Positions 6,195 to 17,200 of a DNA stretch of 40,726 nt are shown here, one piece after another. Both the position numbers and the translations under genes were made by a program. Source of the DNA: Ignavibacteriota bacterium (GTDB lineage Bacteria > Bacteroidota > Ignavibacteria > UBA10030 > SZUA-254); contig JACQVI010000045.1 of assembly GCA_016209795.1 (NCBI GenBank), positions 1 through 40,726 on the forward strand, read 5' to 3'. A model generated the notes under the pieces. The model was given only the letters and a program-made list of their open reading frames with translations. It ran no database searches and was not told the origin of the DNA. The stretch's first letter is position 1. Each line of letters opens with the position of its first letter.

Positions 6195-8534
6195 TCACTT
6201 GATCAATACCATCTTCTTGATCTGTTGATACTCACCCTGATTGATAAGTATGCGATACACATAAACACCTGACGCTAAGGAGGAGGCATCGAAGCTGACT
6301 TCCTGACGTCCTTCATCTACTTCTTCCTGCTCAACAAGTGTAGCTACTTCTCTTCCAAGCATATCATAGATTTTCAATGTCACAATTGACGGCTCTGGGA
6401 CATCAAACTCGATCGTCGTAGAAGGATTGAAGGGATTCGGGTAGTTTTGGTATAATTCATACTGAACGGGAATGCCTGTTACCTCGATCGCATTTGGATC
6501 GAATGCAAGCGGATTTGCAAGAGGTATAGCGCCAGGCTTCAAGAATGGCACACTATCGATATGGACAACACCCGTTACGACGAGCGGTTCCTTGCTCACA
6601 ATCTTGAACGGACCGAGAAAAGCATGGTTTATTTTGCTCAGAAGAGAATCAAATCCTGCATAGTCCACCGGCTGAGGATATTTATGTCCATACGTCAGGA
6701 AATTATCAGCGAGCGCCGCAATCTCTCGGATCGATTTCCCCTTCATCGGAATTCCATTGACCGTATCCTCGAGGTCGTACGTAAGGTCGCCAAAGGTTGG
6801 AGGCGTTACCTCAGCGTCACTTGCTCCAATATTTATCCGGAGCGCTACCAACTCTCCTGCGAGATGGTTATCGTGCTTTTCTCTCTTCGGATTTTTCTTT
6901 TCTCCGATAAATGGTGCACCGTCAAACTCGTCAAAATTACTTGCTGTCCCAGTACCCGGAACAAACGCTGCAAGAGACTTACCTTTCGTGAACCGAATCC
7001 ACCCGTAGGACTTTGCGCTATCTGGGCGAGCACTCCCCAATACGAGTCCACCAGGGGCACCAGGGAATCCTTTTTTGATCTTTGGATACGCTCGAGCAAA
7101 CGCTGTATCACGTACGTTGGCGATGTTCGGATTAGACGTCTTAAGTTTTGCTCCCTTCCCTGCGAGACTATCCTGGATGAAGGTTCGGTACTTCAAGTTT
7201 TTAGGATCGACATACTTAATCGTCAGAAATTCTGAGCCTTTTGCTTTTGACTTGCTACTACCGGCAACATATATCTCCTTGTCATCCGCAGCGACAATCG
7301 CATACGGAATATCATCGCTATTTGCCGGTCCGTTGTAACGAAGGTCGAATTCCTCAGTAAAATTCGCCTTGTATCGGATGACAGCAAAATCTTTCCCTAT
7401 ACCTGCACCTGCACTGGTGGCAAGTACGTAGGGCTTGGAACCGCCTGTAACCTTCACACCGCCGTCATCGTCATTAGCAGTTCCATTGTAACTAACAACT
7501 TTAACTTGTCCAGTTCCATCTTGGTTATAGCGCAGTGTTACAACATCATTAAAACTTCCAATTTGGAGACTTGTACCTGTCACATACAGTTGACTATTTG
7601 CATTCAATGCCAGTGCATACGCGTTATCATCGCCATTTGCTTCACCATCATATCGTAAAACCCAATCTGCATTACCATCTGCCGCATCATACCTGATTGT
7701 CAAGTAATCGTATCCGCTTGTATCGGTCTGGCTGCTGCCGGTAACGTACACTTCCGTCGAGCCACGAAGAACAATGGCACGAGCAATGTCGTTTCCCGGA
7801 CCCTTGTAGCGAGCAAGCCACAGTGAATCGCCGGTTGCAGCATTATATTTGATGGTTGTATAATCATAGCTGGTGTCAACACTTGTTCCTACAATAAAAA
7901 GATCAGAAAATCCACGTAGAGCTAACCCCAAAGCGCTATCAGTGCCGTTGCCGGGACCATTGAGCCGCTTCTCCCACTGTTCTACCCCATCCGAATCGTA
8001 CTTGATCGTTGCAAAATCAAACCCGGTGCCAAAGCCCATACTCCAACCAGTAACGTAGACGTTCATCGAGTCGTTGACAGCGATAGCAACGGCTTTATCA
8101 TCAGCATCACCGGGGCCATTATATGTTTTCGCCCATCCAGAACTACCATCACTGTTAAACTTTACAGTAAGATAATCGAGTCCATTACTAGTACGAGTGG
8201 AACCTGTCACATACACGTTACGCGCAGAATCAACAGCCATGGCATAGGCTTTATCTTCATTTGTTGATTCAGAATGAAACGCTTCCCATACTTTTTCTCC
8301 ATCGGGAGAGTATTTCACGACCCCAACATCGACACCTGTGCTTAGGCGAGTAACCCATCCAGCAACATAGACGTTACCTGAATCATCAAGCGTCATAGCT
8401 GTTGCAACGTTATCTTTATTTTTGGCGCCACCTGAAAACCGTGCAACCCATTGGCGAGTTAATTGTGAAAAAACTTGTTCTGATGAGAAACAAAGAAGTA
8501 GTATAAAGAAGGCAAACAATTTCTCAACTCTCAT
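6195..8534 (-). CDS. T9SS-secreted SBBP-repeat beta-propeller protein
   Basis: A 779-residue protein. ATG 8534 has AAGGAG just upstream and opens a signal peptide ending near residue 23 (...EQVFSQ). Residues about 28-430 are repeats of roughly 50 residues reading VYVTGSS...DYLTIKYN..G...W..RYNGPGN.DD.A, the SBBP (beta-propeller) type. Residues about 440-690 hold the shared module described in the findings: NVRDTAF, KSYGWIRF, NHLAGELVALRINIGASD (about 553-572), GDLTYD, INHAFLGP (about 639) and VPFLKP. The sorting domain (692-779, NYPNPFNPST, ending KKMVLIK) sends it through T9SS. The same middle module and overall plan occur in the gene just upstream (8573), 38 bases away, so the two are partial paralogs and probably co-transcribed. 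The repeats suggest a structural or binding role; no enzyme motif is seen. Confidence 0.87.
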   Translation of the reverse strand: MRVEKLFAFFILLLCFSSEQVFSQLTRQWVARFSGGAKNKDNVATAMTLDDSGNVYVAGWVTRLSTGVDVGVVKYSPDGEKVWEAFHSESTNEDKAYAMAVDSARNVYVTGSTRTSNGLDYLTVKFNSDGSSGWAKTYNGPGDADDKAVAIAVNDSMNVYVTGWSMGFGTGFDFATIKYDSDGVEQWEKRLNGPGNGTDSALGLALRGFSDLFIVGTSVDTSYDYTTIKYNAATGDSLWLARYKGPGNDIARAIVLRGSTEVYVTGSSQTDTSGYDYLTIRYDAADGNADWVLRYDGEANGDDNAYALALNANSQLYVTGTSLQIGSFNDVVTLRYNQDGTGQVKVVSYNGTANDDDGGVKVTGGSKPYVLATSAGAGIGKDFAVIRYKANFTEEFDLRYNGPANSDDIPYAIVAADDKEIYVAGSSKSKAKGSEFLTIKYVDPKNLKYRTFIQDSLAGKGAKLKTSNPNIANVRDTAFARAYPKIKKGFPGAPGGLVLGSARPDSAKSYGWIRFTKGKSLAAFVPGTGTASNFDEFDGAPFIGEKKNPKREKHDNHLAGELVALRINIGASDAEVTPPTFGDLTYDLEDTVNGIPMKGKSIREIAALADNFLTYGHKYPQPVDYAGFDSLLSKINHAFLGPFKIVSKEPLVVTGVVHIDSVPFLKPGAIPLANPLAFDPNAIEVTGIPVQYELYQNYPNPFNPSTTIEFDVPEPSIVTLKIYDMLGREVATLVEQEEVDEGRQEVSFDASSLASGVYVYRILINQGEYQQIKKMVLIK

Positions 8535-8572
8535 GGAAGTTCTCCTTTTGAATAAAATAATGAATAGGCAGA

Positions 8573-11035
8573 TTACTTAATGAGTATCATTTTCCTGACT
8601 TGAGATCGCAGCGTCCCGCTGTTTGAGAATGGCTTTGCAATCACCTGGTAGAAGTATACTCCGGAAGATAATTCCGTCGCATCTCCGCCAGAGGCGGATC
8701 CGCCTACGGCAGAGAACTCAACAGCCTGATACCCTTCTTCCAGCGCTACTTGATCAATAAGCGTACTTACAACTTGCCCCAACATATTGTAGACCTTCAG
8801 TGTTACCAAAGCAGGTTCAGGCAGTGTGAATTCAATCGTTGTCCACGGATTGAACGGATTTGGATAGTTCTGCCCTAACAGAAGTTTTTCGGGTAATGGT
8901 TCCTCAACAAGCTGTGGGTAGGTCGCTGGAATGATTGCCGGCGGCAAAGCACTTGGAATGAGATACGGAATAGAAAACAACGGACGTGTTGATGGAATAC
9001 TCAATGGACGGGTCGATATCGTATCGAACGGTCCTGCAAATGCGGTATTGATAGCATGAAGCCAGTTTGCCAATCGTTCATAATTAATGCCTCCGTACCA
9101 CTTCCACAACGTGAGTAATGAATCTACTCTAAGGACAACCTGTCTCAATGTTCTGTTATTGATGGGATTGGTAATATCAGATGTATCTTTGAACACTAAA
9201 TCACCAAGGTTCCGTTCTGTTATCCCAGCATCACTTGCAGCAATATTGAGCCTTAACGTTAATAGTTCTCCCGCAAGTCGGTTGTTATAACTGCGCAGGC
9301 TCGGATTTCGTAACATCCGGACAAAATTCCTACCATTACGAGTGTCGAAAGCACGGGCGGTTCCGTTATGTGGCAATGCTCGTCGTACATACAAGCTTTT
9401 TGAGATGTAAATCCAGCCATACGTTCGAGCACTATCTCGCCGATCAATACCCAACGTTATACCAGCAGCAAAGAAGCCACGTCCAAAGATCGAATCTCGC
9501 ACATTGCCTTCATTCGGCATGCTTATAATGCCACTAAATCTGGTTGAGAATTTCAATGCTTTCAAACCGAAGCTTTCTTGAGTGAAGGTTCGATAGCATC
9601 CGCCGGCAAACTTTCCATTCGCACCGATACGATGTGAGAAGATATCGGTTGTCCCAACACCTCGCCTGAAATCAGCCCAGGCGATGATTGCCCCATTGAC
9701 TTGATCACTTGTCATCTGCGGTAAGAATTGATCCTGTGAAGCGTTAGAGATTGAGATCCCATTGATCGACCATTTGGGACTACCATTGAAATCAAAACTC
9801 TGAGCATACACATCGAAATCGGAATTGCGCTTATCCTGCCAGGTGAAGATCACATTCGGAGATTGAGCAACAAGCTGTGGATTATACTGATGTCCAGTGA
9901 CATTGCAGACCGACTCTCCAGAACTTGACCACAGGGGCTGGCCTAACTGATTGATGCGCTGAGCATAGATGTCGTAATCATTGCCACGACGATTATCCTG
10001 CCAGACAATAATGGCACCAGAATTCTGGTCGCTTACCATTTGGTGAGCATACTGCACGCCCGAGGAGGCTGCTACAGCAACGCCGTTCGCTGTCCATTGA
10101 GCCTGTCCCAAGGCGTTGAGGCGCTGAGCGAAGATGTTCTCATACGTTCCTGCTCGGCGATCTTGCCATGTTACGATGGTACCCCCAGCACCACTGGAAA
10201 TGATCTGAGCATTCCACTGAGTATTCGTTGCTACACATACTGCGACACCATTCGCAGTCCATGATCCTGTCCCGGAAGATGATATTCGTTGAGCATAGAC
10301 ATCTGAGAACCCTGATCCTGATCTGAAGTCCGTCCACGTAAGAATAGCACCACCGGAACCATCGGATGTAATTCTCGGATCGACCTGATCGCCAGATGCC
10401 GAAGACACAGATAACCCATTTGCTGTCCACAATACCAATCCAACTGAAGTTAACCGTTGTGCATAGATATCGTAGTTCCCAGCACGGCGGTCCTGCCAGG
10501 TTACAATGACACCACCCGCACCATCTGAAACAAGCTGTGGATTGTATTGATGTCCTGTGGCAGTACACACTGCGACGCCATTTGGAGTCCACAGTGAGAT
10601 TCCTGCCGATGAAACCCGCTGAATGTAAATATCATAATCAGCTCCTGAGCGATTGTCCTGCCAAACAATGAAGGCACCACCTACGCCATCCGACAATATT
10701 TGAGGATAATACTGGAATGCTGCAGACGATGCTAACTGTAATCCGCCGTCTGTCCATAACGTATTTCCAAATGAGTTAACTCGCTGGACAAAAAGTTTGT
10801 CCATTGTGCCTGCACGCCGATCTTGCCACACCATAATAGCACCTTGCTGACCATCAGATGCAAGACGTATGTTCCACTGGTTACCTGATTCTGTCACAAT
10901 GGGAATTGAAGTATCAGAACGGCAGGGCCATTCTCCGATCACATAGGCATTAAAAACGAGAGAGAATAGAAAAAGAATGAAGCTTATTTTTTGTATTGTC
11001 AACATTTCAGTGTTTGTTTTGTCACGATGAAACAT
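8573..11035 (-). CDS. T9SS-secreted WQDxRxG-repeat propeller protein
   Basis: About 820 residues. Start candidates are ATG 11053, 11035 and 11005; 11035 is preferred because AAGG lies 9 bases upstream, and 11005 would give the shortest signal peptide (MLTIQKISFILFLFSLVF). Residues about 35-450 contain some nine repeats of about 50 residues built on DGAGGVIVTWQDRRAG, YDIYAQR and WTANGVAV, a beta-propeller-like pattern. Residues about 460-705 carry the module shared with the 6195 gene (NVRDSIF, RTYGWIYI, RLAGELLTLRLNIAASD, INTAFAGP, IPYLIP). The sorting domain spans about 718-820 (NYPNPFNPWT, ending RKMILIK) and holds an extra glycine-rich stretch encoded by a palindromic DNA insertion (8684-8713). 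The upstream cargo gene ends at 11085, only 49 bases away, so co-transcription is likely. Confidence 0.85.
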   Translation of the reverse strand: MFHRDKTNTEMLTIQKISFILFLFSLVFNAYVIGEWPCRSDTSIPIVTESGNQWNIRLASDGQQGAIMVWQDRRAGTMDKLFVQRVNSFGNTLWTDGGLQLASSAAFQYYPQILSDGVGGAFIVWQDNRSGADYDIYIQRVSSAGISLWTPNGVAVCTATGHQYNPQLVSDGAGGVIVTWQDRRAGNYDIYAQRLTSVGLVLWTANGLSVSSASGDQVDPRITSDGSGGAILTWTDFRSGSGFSDVYAQRISSSGTGSWTANGVAVCVATNTQWNAQIISSGAGGTIVTWQDRRAGTYENIFAQRLNALGQAQWTANGVAVAASSGVQYAHQMVSDQNSGAIIVWQDNRRGNDYDIYAQRINQLGQPLWSSSGESVCNVTGHQYNPQLVAQSPNVIFTWQDKRNSDFDVYAQSFDFNGSPKWSINGISISNASQDQFLPQMTSDQVNGAIIAWADFRRGVGTTDIFSHRIGANGKFAGGCYRTFTQESFGLKALKFSTRFSGIISMPNEGNVRDSIFGRGFFAAGITLGIDRRDSARTYGWIYISKSLYVRRALPHNGTARAFDTRNGRNFVRMLRNPSLRSYNNRLAGELLTLRLNIAASDAGITERNLGDLVFKDTSDITNPINNRTLRQVVLRVDSLLTLWKWYGGINYERLANWLHAINTAFAGPFDTISTRPLSIPSTRPLFSIPYLIPSALPPAIIPATYPQLVEEPLPEKLLLGQNYPNPFNPWTTIEFTLPEPALVTLKVYNMLGQVVSTLIDQVALEEGYQAVEFSAVGGSASGGDATELSSGVYFYQVIAKPFSNSGTLRSQVRKMILIK
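8684..8713. repeat. 30-bp palindromic repeat inserted in frame within a coding region
   Basis: TCCGCC...GGCGGA (8684-8698) is followed at once by a second, imperfect TCCGCC...GGCAGA (8699-8713), making two adjacent hairpins of exactly 30 bases. It encodes ten extra residues, mainly Gly, Ala and Ser, inside the sorting domain where paralogs pass directly from the EFxA strand to ELSSGVYFY. Similar GTCCGCC/GGCGGAC hairpins occur at 218-233. Confidence 0.7.
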
Positions 11036-11084
11036 ATGGTCCAACCTTATCATCAAGAACAATACCTCTGACTCAGACCACGTT

Positions 11085-14000
11085 TCACTTTATGAAAGCA
11101 ACCTTACGCACGGTAAAAAATTCTGCTGGAGTCACGTTACGATTTTTATGAAGCAGACGTGCAGTCATACGGATATAATAAATGCCGCTGCTCACCGCCA
11201 TTCCATTGGCTCGTTTGCCATTCCACTCCAGACGATACTCCCCTTCTTTTTGAACTTCTTCAAGAAGTGTCGTGACTTCCTCACCAAGAACGCTAAATAC
11301 TTTTACATGAACATGTGCATCAGAAGGAACTGAATACCTGATATGAGCCGTCGGGTTAAAAGGATTCGGATAAATCTCATCTAACCTGAACTCACGTCGA
11401 TGCTCAGCACCTCCAATGCCTTGTTGAACCTTCAACGAATACGTCGACTGACGGGAAAGATGAGTTGTAAGACTTCCATCTTTGGTCAATCGTGTTTCTG
11501 CTACGATCTCACCACCCGACCTCTCAACCAAAATATAAGTGAAATTTTCTTCATTTTCTACACCCCAGGATAAATATATTTTCTCTGAAGCCGATTGGAT
11601 CAAAATGGGCAATTCCAGTTCATTTTTAATGATTTTGGCGTGCGTTTCAGTCATACGTTGGGATAAAAAACGTGCATCAAAACCCTGACCTGGCGGAGGA
11701 GGTGGCAGCTCGTATGCATTCAAATTAATCTCAGAATTTTCCACTCCAAAATACAGTGTCTGCGAGTTACCTCCTCCATCGCTGACTGTGAGTGTATTCA
11801 GTGTCTTCAATGGATTCATCATTGAAAGCCCCGCCAAGGGCGGGGTTGGTTGCACCCAACTACCGGAAGAAAGAACGAGTTTTCCAGGAGAATTTGTTTT
11901 CACCCAATACCCTTCTCCAGGTCGAATGGTATCGGCGGCGAAATAACCACCACCATAACCATAGAAACTTGAAATGATAATGCTCTCCGGAATGGAAACG
12001 ATCGATGAAACTGGAACCGGAGATGACAGCGAGCCGATAATGTTCCACGATTGTCTAACATCGATCGTATCAAAAGTACGAGGACACCCAGGGAGACTTG
12101 TCTGATCGGTTTTCAACCAATATCCTCTCCCATATTCTAATGTATCTTTTCGTATATACCCATTGACATAGGCAAAAGCGGGAGAAGCACTATATGGAAA
12201 AAGAGAGGACGTACGCCGATCACCAGTTTCTACAGGAAGAGAAATCAACGTCCAACCTCCGTCACCGGGATAGAAAATTTCGTTGCCTCTGCATTGTTTA
12301 ATTTCGAATGCAGTAATGGATGAATCAACTATCGTTAAGGAATTTTCTTTTCTCATATCCACACTGACGAGAGAGCCGTGTGTGAGGGTGTCTCGTAGAA
12401 TATACATTCCAGCGTGTAAACTGTCAGGATCCCACGAGAGGATAAACGGATATCCTGCAAGCCCGGGTTGAGTTTCCGCAATAAACAAATTTTCCGCATC
12501 GCTTTCACTGAGTGTATCTCGAATGTCTATTTTTGTGCCCTCAGTTCCTACAATTCTCCAGCGCACATCAAAACTTCCTTCAGGAGGCTTTGGAGGCAGG
12601 GTTGCTTCGCCGTATGCCGTATCGATGCCGTCTGTTGCACCACTCTGTGCGCCATATTCCAACGAATCATGGTTTGAACCATTATCAAAGAGATGGAGCA
12701 AAGCCCTGAACGTTGTTGATGACACGATGGTAAACAGCGAATCACCTTGATCGACAAGTGTCGTATCGATTCGACTACGAACTCGTATCTTACACGATGT
12801 CGATGGTGTATTCGGGACACTCCAAGAATATGTGCTCAATGATGCTCGCTGCTTGGTGATCCAGTTCCATGTCGATCCTGAATCAGTCGAATAGTGAAGA
12901 TCGACTGAATCAATGTTGTACGCAACCCATGAGATTGAATGTACAGAACCTGAATACCACACCTCCCCTCTTGTCGGACTCGTCAACGTCAAGGGTTCAT
13001 AATAAATCGTAAACGTCGTATCACTTATGTCTATTGCGGACGAAAACTGAACATCGGATATTCGGACACGACACTGCGATGAAGCGCTGAACGGTACTGT
13101 CCAGGAATACGAGGTCTCAGCCACCGAGATTGGATCGGCAATCAAATTCCAGTTAGCACCATTGTTTGTAGAATATTGCAGTCTCAAGTAATGTACATAC
13201 GAGGCTGTCCAAGAAATAAGGTAATCTACCCCCGCTTGAAGGAATTCACCACCATTGGGAGCCAAAAGTTGAACAGCCGCGGGATACTGCAATCTGTATA
13301 TGCCATTACTCTGCAAAGCAATCACAGCTAAGGAATCAAGGCAGAGTAAGCCGTAATTCAGGAGATTCGAATTTGTTATCCCTGAGTTAAGATTTTGCCA
13401 TGTCGAACCTGAATCCCGTGAAATGTAGATTCCTGGTGGCGAAGCACCATACGTTCCGAAATAGACATACCCGGGATCGGTCTGAGAACAAGTAATCCAC
13501 CATGTAGAACCAGCACCAATGGGAGTGGTAAGAGAAAACCATGTTTCTCCACCATCAGTTGTTTTTACCACCCCGCCGCCCCCGCTGAACTTTGTTGCGT
13601 ATGCAACACGTGGATTAAACGGATCAATCGCAATGCTTGGGATTTCGCCTAAGGTTGTATAGACTTTCATCCACGTGACACCGTAGTCTGTCGTCTTCCA
13701 GATTCCAGATGCATTATCTCCAATGTAGATTATGTTGGCACTATCGGGGCGTACCTCAGCATCACACCAGGCATTAAACAATCCCGTCACCCGACGTACA
13801 GTATCCCAACTCGTACCAAAATTTGTGCTACTCCACAGTGTATCATTACCCATTGTATATACTGTGTCGGGATGTTCAGGTTTAAACTCTACTGGTCTGC
13901 CGTAATAATTAAATGTTCCACCCCACGTCTGAGTCCATGTAAGTCCACCATCGGTTGTTTTCATGATGCGATCGTATGATGTTATGCCGCTCATTTCAAC

Positions 14001-14282
14001 GCCGACAAGCAGGTGAAGTGTATCCAACGGATTAACGGCAATCGATTTGATGACGCCGCCGCCAGGAATTGCATTCCCATACTGTTGCCATGTATACCCA
14101 CGGGTTCGACTAATATACACTCTGCTATTTCCCGGACTTCCGTACAGGATATTACGATTCAGAGGGTTATATGCCAGCGGGTTACCCAGCGCACCACCTG
14201 CAACTTTCTGAACCCACGTCTGAGAATGTACTGCATGGATACTTAGCAATAGCAGAAGTAGTACTTTTGTACATGTCTTCAT
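11085..14282 (-). CDS. T9SS-secreted Asp-box propeller protein with Ig-like domains
   Basis: A 1065-residue protein from ATG 14282 (AGGA 11 bases upstream) with signal peptide MKTCTKVLLLLLLSIHAVHS. Residues about 22-330 are a BNR/VPS10-like propeller with six Asp-box motifs such as KTTDGGLTW, KTTDYGVTW and ISRDSGSTW; catalytic sialidase residues are not apparent. Next come two related Ig-like domains (about 337-423 and 430-518) with PNGGEFLQAG / SPTRGEVWYSG and YSTNNGANW / YSTDSGSTW, of the Ser-Thr-rich GPI-anchored type. Then a full LPPxPP-type module (about 526-670, GATDGIDTAYGE, LPPKPPEGSFDVRW), the WxLIS...GYWLK / WNIIG...GYWVK double module (about 674-825), a second LPPPPPGQGFDARF module (about 829-940) and the sorting domain (965-1065, IYPNPFNPT). 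It lies 14 bases after the upstream cargo gene. A binding or structural surface role is inferred. Confidence 0.86.
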   Translation of the reverse strand: MKTCTKVLLLLLLSIHAVHSQTWVQKVAGGALGNPLAYNPLNRNILYGSPGNSRVYISRTRGYTWQQYGNAIPGGGVIKSIAVNPLDTLHLLVGVEMSGITSYDRIMKTTDGGLTWTQTWGGTFNYYGRPVEFKPEHPDTVYTMGNDTLWSSTNFGTSWDTVRRVTGLFNAWCDAEVRPDSANIIYIGDNASGIWKTTDYGVTWMKVYTTLGEIPSIAIDPFNPRVAYATKFSGGGGVVKTTDGGETWFSLTTPIGAGSTWWITCSQTDPGYVYFGTYGASPPGIYISRDSGSTWQNLNSGITNSNLLNYGLLCLDSLAVIALQSNGIYRLQYPAAVQLLAPNGGEFLQAGVDYLISWTASYVHYLRLQYSTNNGANWNLIADPISVAETSYSWTVPFSASSQCRVRISDVQFSSAIDISDTTFTIYYEPLTLTSPTRGEVWYSGSVHSISWVAYNIDSVDLHYSTDSGSTWNWITKQRASLSTYSWSVPNTPSTSCKIRVRSRIDTTLVDQGDSLFTIVSSTTFRALLHLFDNGSNHDSLEYGAQSGATDGIDTAYGEATLPPKPPEGSFDVRWRIVGTEGTKIDIRDTLSESDAENLFIAETQPGLAGYPFILSWDPDSLHAGMYILRDTLTHGSLVSVDMRKENSLTIVDSSITAFEIKQCRGNEIFYPGDGGWTLISLPVETGDRRTSSLFPYSASPAFAYVNGYIRKDTLEYGRGYWLKTDQTSLPGCPRTFDTIDVRQSWNIIGSLSSPVPVSSIVSIPESIIISSFYGYGGGYFAADTIRPGEGYWVKTNSPGKLVLSSGSWVQPTPPLAGLSMMNPLKTLNTLTVSDGGGNSQTLYFGVENSEINLNAYELPPPPPGQGFDARFLSQRMTETHAKIIKNELELPILIQSASEKIYLSWGVENEENFTYILVERSGGEIVAETRLTKDGSLTTHLSRQSTYSLKVQQGIGGAEHRREFRLDEIYPNPFNPTAHIRYSVPSDAHVHVKVFSVLGEEVTTLLEEVQKEGEYRLEWNGKRANGMAVSSGIYYIRMTARLLHKNRNVTPAEFFTVRKVAFIK

Positions 14283-14296
14283 TCAATGTTGCATCC

Positions 14297-17200
14297 TTAT
14301 TTTATCAACAACATCTTTTGAACATTTGTATATGACCCAGCAGTCAACCTGTAAAAATAAACACCGCTGGAAAAGCCGGCTGCGTTCCACTGCACAGATT
14401 TGAATCCCGCATCTTGAATCTCATCTACCAGTGCCTTAACTTCCTGGCCAAAAAGATTATAAACCTTCAACGTTACTTTACTATTAACAGGTAACTGATA
14501 ACGAATAACTGTTATTGGGTTGAACGGATTGGGGTAATTTTGTTCTAAGGAAAATTCAGTTGGTACAGTCCTGATGCTTGAAAGTCTCAGAACGATATCC
14601 GCTTGCGGTGTGGAAATATCAAGAGATCCCTTATCCTTCATAACATGTTCATTGTCGCCAACATCCAGTGATGCTAGTACTGCCGCCTCTTTAGCTTCCC
14701 AGCTCACCTTGAGTGGATAGTATGCCGACGTCACGAGGATCGGAAACTCTTTAGTTTCGCCATCCTCGACAACTTCAAGCATACGCCCGGACTTGAATCG
14801 AGCATCAAAAAGACCGGCAGGAGCACTTGGAGGAAGTTCATAGAACTCAAGTGAACGTTTACTAACCGACTGCTCACCAAAATAGAGTGTTTGCTTATAC
14901 CCTCGAGCATCTTCAACCATTAAGGAATTATAATCACTCAAGGATGACGCAGAAAGTTTATGAGGATCAAGATTTTCAAATCCGCCTCCAGATGAAAGAA
15001 TAAGTCTACCGGCACTATTGACTTTCACCCAGTATCCTTTTCCAGGTTTGATAGAATCTGATGCACTGTAACCTGCATCATATTCATAGAATAGTGACAT
15101 GATCGCTGTCCCTTGAGCCACCACTGACGATGCCAAAATAGGATTAGTGACAGAGCCAATTAAGTTCCAATTGCTTTGAACCTGTACAGTCTCCGAGGTT
15201 GTCACAAAACCATCGATGCTTACTTTTTCACTCCCACCAAATTTCAGCCAGAATCCGGGACCATTGGAAAGCGTCTCTTTAGCTTCATACGTTCCATAGT
15301 ATGCAAAGGCGTCGGTAATCGAGGTGGGGAAGAGTGCATCTTTACGATAATCGTTCACGAGAACCGGTACGGAAACAATATTCCACCGAGCATTCACATT
15401 CACTTGGGCAGTTGTGGGGACTCCTCCAAAACCAGAAACAACCACAACACCACGTCGGGCTGGGGGATCATAAGAAAAAACCATCACACCAGTCTTTCCA
15501 CCCGCACTGGTTGGCGTGAAGCTAAGAGCAAACGTTTGACTGCCCAATGGAGGGATACTTGCACTTGTTGGATCAACACTAAATTGAGAAGGATTGGTAG
15601 AAATAACAGAATCAATTGTCAATTTTGTGCCGCCAAGATTCGTCACTATCACACTGTCAACTTTCGTTGAATCAACACCCACGATACCAAATGCTCGGAT
15701 GGCAACGAGGCTATCGGGTAACATTGCAAGGGCTTGCAGTCCTACTACTCCCATCGAGCCAATGACAGTTGCAGCCCCGGTCGATGTATCTATTTGAATC
15801 AGACTGCTTTGCGTAGGGCTTGTACCAATGAGACCATAGAGATTTCCTATCCCATCAAAGACAATATCTTGTGTTGGAACACCAAGACCAGTTGATCCAA
15901 CGAGAGTTGCTACACCCGTTGTGAGATTAATCTTATAGATATTACCAGCACCTGTTGGACTTGTAGGACGAACAGATGCCCATAATTCATTAGTCCAAGG
16001 ATTAAAATCTAATCCTGCAATATTGATGCCCGTTGATGCTATCTGAGTTGCCGAGCCGGTTGCAAGATCGACTCGATACACTGCTCCATTGAACCGTCCA
16101 ATGTACAATGTATCATCTTTAAATGTCATTCCTTTGAGAGCGATGATAGGAATTGTAGACACTGGATGCGCATCCCCTCCTGCACTATTGATCCGAACAA
16201 GCAGAGCATTTAATCCCGATGGTACCAAACCGATTAACTCATGTGTAAACGGATGAACACGAACACTGACAACCTGTGTGTATCCCGTTGGACCAACTGA
16301 ATTCGTTGATCCTGTCGATACATCGACTGTTCGCAAGGCGCCTGAAGTGGCGTACATTGTACTGGGCGCAACAGGTGTAACTACAAAGCCTGTACCACTG
16401 AGATTAATCGATATCGTTGGGTTGACCGTATCATTACTACCTATCAGAATAGACCCGTTGAGAGAACCATACGCTTCAGGTGCAAAGACAACTTCCAATG
16501 TTTCACTCTCAAATGTGGCGATGGATAGTGGTAAAGATGGAGAACTAAGAAGTGCAAAGTGAGAATCAGGCAGCGTGATGCTCGCAATCTCTAATGTATC
16601 AAGACCGTTGTTCGTGATTGTGAATGACATCGTATCACTCGTCACACCAACCTCATGTGTCCCGAAGACGAGCGACGTCGGATCAGCATCGATAAAGGCT
16701 CCCGGCAACGGACCCATTTTCACTTTGCCGACGTATGTTCCCCATGTGTTTGCGGGAGATTCAGCATACTCAGTGAATGCCCAGAAGCTGCTGCTATCGC
16801 TGGGATCGAGTGCGATTCCGTTGTAATCGCCCCAACGATTTCGTCCAGAACCAAAATCTTTAAAATAATTTGCTTCACCAGCTTTCAACAGAACACTTGG
16901 GGATAACCCCGCAGGATCGGTATCGCGCCTTCCAGAGAGATATGCGCCGATGTATTCTGTCGTGCTCGAACGGCTATACGTGAGGACCACGTTTTTTTCA
17001 TGGTCAACCGAAATAGCAGGATATGAGTACCACTGCCCTTCTTGACCAAAGGCAACATCCTCAAGCGCAGTAGCAGTGAAGGGATTGATGCGTACATACC
17101 GTACATTTGAATACGTATTATTGGTTGCCATGGCTACGGAGTGCACTACCCACAACGAACTATCACGAAAGACGGGTTCATTCCTGATATTGGCACCTCC

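Noticed and set aside
6561-7235. 224-codon plus-strand ORF
   Set aside because: Entirely antisense to the well-supported 6195-8534 gene, with a composition typical of a shadow frame.
8573-11035. The repeated WQDxRxG coding units as a CRISPR or tandem DNA repeat array
   Set aside because: The repeats are degenerate at DNA level and keep a protein reading frame; they are protein repeats.
11085-14282. Sialidase activity from the Asp-box repeats
   Set aside because: Asp boxes are structural; the arginine triad and other catalytic residues of sialidases could not be identified.
15176-15670. 164-codon plus-strand ORF
   Set aside because: Antisense to the 14297-18739 gene and without recognisable motifs.
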